NCBI GenBank assembly: GCA_965116165.1 | Contig: OZ220484.1 | Location: 930,001-994,000 of the forward strand | Reading direction: 5' to 3' | Length of the DNA stretch: 64,000 nt | Source: Azophilus sp965116165 | GTDB taxonomy: Bacteria; Pseudomonadota; Gammaproteobacteria; Pseudomonadales; Azotimanducaceae | Part shown: positions 61,796 to 64,000 of the stretch, piece after piece | Numbering within the stretch: the stretch's first letter is position 1 | Layout of the letters: the number at the start of each line of letters is the position of its first letter | Program-made: the position numbers and the translations under genes | The notes under the pieces: generated by a model | Databases searched by the model: none | The model's input: the letters and a program-made list of their open reading frames with translations, nothing else | Told to the model about the DNA's origin: nothing

Positions 61796-64000
61796 TTACC
61801 CGGTATTGCGCAAGCCGCTGGCGATGCCCGCCATGGTGGCTTTAAGAGCCTGCTCGACCGCATCGGGGCGCATGCTCTTGTCACGCCAGCGCGCCAGCAG
61901 TTCCGCCTGCAGCAAATGTAGCGGATCCAGGTAGGTATTGCGCACATGCAGCGATTCCGCGAGTTCGGGATCGTTGGCCAAAAGCTGCGGTTGCCCGGTC
62001 AAACTCAGCAAATTGCCGGAGAGACCAAGCAGTTCCTCACAGAGGGCATCGACAGTACGCCGCTCCTCTTGACTCGTCAGGCGTTGGGCATAGTAGCGCG
62101 CGAGTCCCACATCGGCCTTGGCCAAGACCATCTCGAGCATCTCGGTCTGCATTCGATAGAACGGCCAGGTCAGCATTTCCCTGAGCTGAGCGGATTGTGT
62201 GCCCATGGCCTCACGCAGCGCGGTATTGGTGCCAAGCCATGCCGGAATCATCAGGCGCACCTGGGTCCACGCGAATACCCACGGAATAGCCCTTAGGCTC
62301 TGTATATCCGCTTTCGGCCGACGTCGCGCGGGGCGGCTACCCAGCGCCAAGATACCCAATTCCCGCAACGGCGTCAGGTTGCGCAGCAGCACCGCAAACC
62401 GGTCGTCATCGCGCACCACCGCCCGATAGGACGCGGCCGCCGTTTTGGACATGGCGGTGAGGCGATCGCGCCAGTCCTGGCAAGGGGCGGGAGGCGGCTC
62501 CAATGTCGCGGTAAGCGTCGCGCTCATATAGCGGCGAAAATTCTGTCGCGCAAGTTTGGGAATACCCAGTTTCCATCGAATCATCTCCCCCTGCTCGGTG
62601 ATACGGAGCGCTCCGGCAACCGAACCCGGCGGCTGGGAGAGAATGGCCTCCTGGGCCGGCCCTCCGCCACGTCCCACCGCGCCCCCGCGGCCATGGAACA
62701 GCACAAGACGCACCCCATGCCTGGCGGCGACCGCCACCAGGCGTTCCTGGGCCCGATACTGCGCCCAGGCAGCGGCAAATTGGCCCGCATCCTTGGCCGA
62801 ATCCGAATAGCCGATCATGACCTGCTGATAGTCGCCGACATACCCGCGGTACCAGGGGATCGATAACAAGGCGTCAATGCTGTCCGCGGCACCTTCAAGA
62901 TCGGCAAGGGTCTCGAACAATGGAACCACGGGCAGATTGCGCTTCAGGCCGCATTCGCGCAGCAAAAGAATAACCGCCAGGACGTCACTGGGGGCCGTGG
63001 CCATGGATATGACATACTGAGCGATACCGGCACCGTTGCCTCGCGCTATCATTCGACATGTTTCCAGCACTTCCGCACCATCGGCGCCCACGGGCCAGCG
63101 GGTCGGAAACAGGGGGCGGCGATTCTCAAGTTCCGAAAGCAGGAAACGCCGACGTTCGGTCTCCCGCCAATCGCCATAGCTAGCGCCGTCCCGATAGATG
63201 TTGAGGTAACGGGTCAAATCATCCAACACTTGGATATGTCGGTCGGCATCCTGACGCACGTCAAGGCGCACGAGGTGCACGCCGAAAGCACGCACGCGGC
63301 GCAGCGTGTCGAGCAGCGGACCATCGGCAATCGTTTGCATACCACAGGACACCAACGAGCGATAACACATGGCCAGAGGGGCGAACAAATCCTCGCTTTC
63401 GAGATACAGCGATGCGCCGTCGGCGTGGGTTTCCGCCAGCCGACCGGCGGCCCATTCCCGGGTGCGCAGCAACCGGTCGCGTACTTTTTTGAGCAGCGCT
63501 CGATAGGGCTCCCCCACCTGGCCGACCACACGCTCAAGCTCCGCCGAGCAACGACGCATGGAAAGCGAGGCATGCAAGGCGCCCAGATCCCGCAAAAAGA
63601 GATCCGCCGCCATCCAGCGCCCCAGCACGATCACTTCACCGGTGACTGTTGCCGTGACGTTGGGGTTGCCGTCGCGGTCGCCGCCCATCCAGGTTGCAAA
63701 GCGCAGTGGCGCCGCGTCTATGGGCAGAGGATTGAGGCCGCGGTCGGTCAACGCGCTATCCACCTCGCGCAGAAAATCCGGCAGCGCGTGCCACAGAGAG
63801 GTCTCCACCACCGCGAATCCCCAGCGAGCCTCATCCTGGGGACTTGGGCGCGTTTGACGGATTTCATCCGTGTGCCAGGCTTCGGCGATCAGACGGAAAA
63901 GAGCCTCCTCATTGCGACGACATTTCCCTTCCCGGTCACGGGCAGCCAGTAGCTCAGCGATCGCGTCGTACTTCTGAATCATCGTCCGGCGGAGCACCTC
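61796..64000 (-). CDS. ppc: Phosphoenolpyruvate carboxylase (N-terminus outside window)
   Basis: The last 734 codons of an enzyme of about 880 residues; the 5' end is cut by the window edge. It converts PEP and bicarbonate to oxaloacetate (anaplerosis). The first active-site block, FATWMGGDRDGNPNVTA, and the second, VLFHGRGGAVGRGGGPAQEAI, are intact. The end SGLRNTG matches the family C-terminus, whose Gly is important for activity. A scrap of its 3' region is duplicated at 50586-50672. Confidence 0.96.
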   Translation of the reverse strand, partial: EVLRRTMIQKYDAIAELLAARDREGKCRRNEEALFRLIAEAWHTDEIRQTRPSPQDEARWGFAVVETSLWHALPDFLREVDSALTDRGLNPLPIDAAPLRFATWMGGDRDGNPNVTATVTGEVIVLGRWMAADLFLRDLGALHASLSMRRCSAELERVVGQVGEPYRALLKKVRDRLLRTREWAAGRLAETHADGASLYLESEDLFAPLAMCYRSLVSCGMQTIADGPLLDTLRRVRAFGVHLVRLDVRQDADRHIQVLDDLTRYLNIYRDGASYGDWRETERRRFLLSELENRRPLFPTRWPVGADGAEVLETCRMIARGNGAGIAQYVISMATAPSDVLAVILLLRECGLKRNLPVVPLFETLADLEGAADSIDALLSIPWYRGYVGDYQQVMIGYSDSAKDAGQFAAAWAQYRAQERLVAVAARHGVRLVLFHGRGGAVGRGGGPAQEAILSQPPGSVAGALRITEQGEMIRWKLGIPKLARQNFRRYMSATLTATLEPPPAPCQDWRDRLTAMSKTAAASYRAVVRDDDRFAVLLRNLTPLRELGILALGSRPARRRPKADIQSLRAIPWVFAWTQVRLMIPAWLGTNTALREAMGTQSAQLREMLTWPFYRMQTEMLEMVLAKADVGLARYYAQRLTSQEERRTVDALCEELLGLSGNLLSLTGQPQLLANDPELAESLHVRNTYLDPLHLLQAELLARWRDKSMRPDAVEQALKATMAGIASGLRNTG

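Overview
The window is G+C-rich, gene-dense bacterial chromosome and reads as a gammaproteobacterium. The evidence is gene content and order: mfd followed by a CsiV-type gene, an Hpt/methylthioinosine phosphorylase pair, lexA next to topA with a double SOS box, TatD, Slt, PyrD, and a MoxR/Bat operon. This is inferred from family resemblance, because no search could be run. No tRNA or rRNA gene and no CRISPR array was recognised. Very large FN3/Calx-beta surface proteins, an ankyrin-repeat ATPase, dense small mobile repeats, a selenoprotein and a TonB-receptor/sulfatase/aromatic-cleavage island would fit a marine or host-associated heterotroph, but that lifestyle is a guess.

Layout. 1-5667 (minus): N-terminal 1889 residues of a giant secreted FN3/Calx-beta protein that runs off the left edge, with a decayed IS5-family transposase fragment upstream. 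6.1-11.1 kb: mfd and a CsiV-like lipoprotein. 11.05-13.7 kb (minus): methylthioinosine phosphorylase, hpt, an MscS-type channel. 13.8-17.5 kb: lexA (+) and topA (-), convergent. 17.7-18.6 kb (minus): a GrdB/PrdB-like selenoprotein with an in-frame UGA and a SECIS-like hairpin. 18.7-27.8 kb: an anchored hypothetical, a universal stress protein, slt, tatD, a C39-like peptidase with a 72-bp tandem repeat, and a coupled GNAT/S9 peptidase/ddl operon. 27.8-30.7 kb (minus): amtB and pyrD around a nest of small repeats. 31.0-40.3 kb: a MoxR-DUF58-[insert]-DUF4381-BatA-BatB/C-BatD system, split by an oppositely oriented ankyrin-ATPase gene. 40.4-49.4 kb: metallo-hydrolase, XdhC with a MobA/MocA-like protein, nadK, cysE, a DsbA-family protein, a CurA-like reductase, a PaaE-like reductase. 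49.5-50.5 kb: RES/Xre toxin-antitoxin. 50.7-61.7 kb: aromatic catabolism island. 61.8-64.0 kb: ppc, cut by the right edge.

The aromatic island is the most coherent metabolic unit. A minus-strand operon encodes a LigJ-type 4-oxalomesaconate hydratase, an AAHS-type MFS transporter, a LigB-type extradiol dioxygenase and two RraA-fold aldolase-like proteins. Divergent from it are a TonB-dependent receptor and a lipoprotein arylsulfatase, and convergent to those is a LysR-type regulator with two tandem helix-turn-helix domains. Ring cleavage, hydration and aldol cleavage are the three steps of gallate-type catabolism. The sulfatase and receptor suggest that the natural substrate arrives as a sulfated aromatic.

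The second theme is small non-autonomous repeats. E1 is 98-99 bp with imperfect inverted ends and mostly 4-bp YTAR-like target duplications (nine full copies and one half). E2 is about 172 bp with palindromic ends (two full copies, one truncated copy and several solo palindromes). E3 is 136 bp with perfect 15-bp ends. E4 is 100 bp. E5 is 93 bp with perfect 16-bp ends. Several sit exactly on stop or start codons, and one E4 is nested in an E3.
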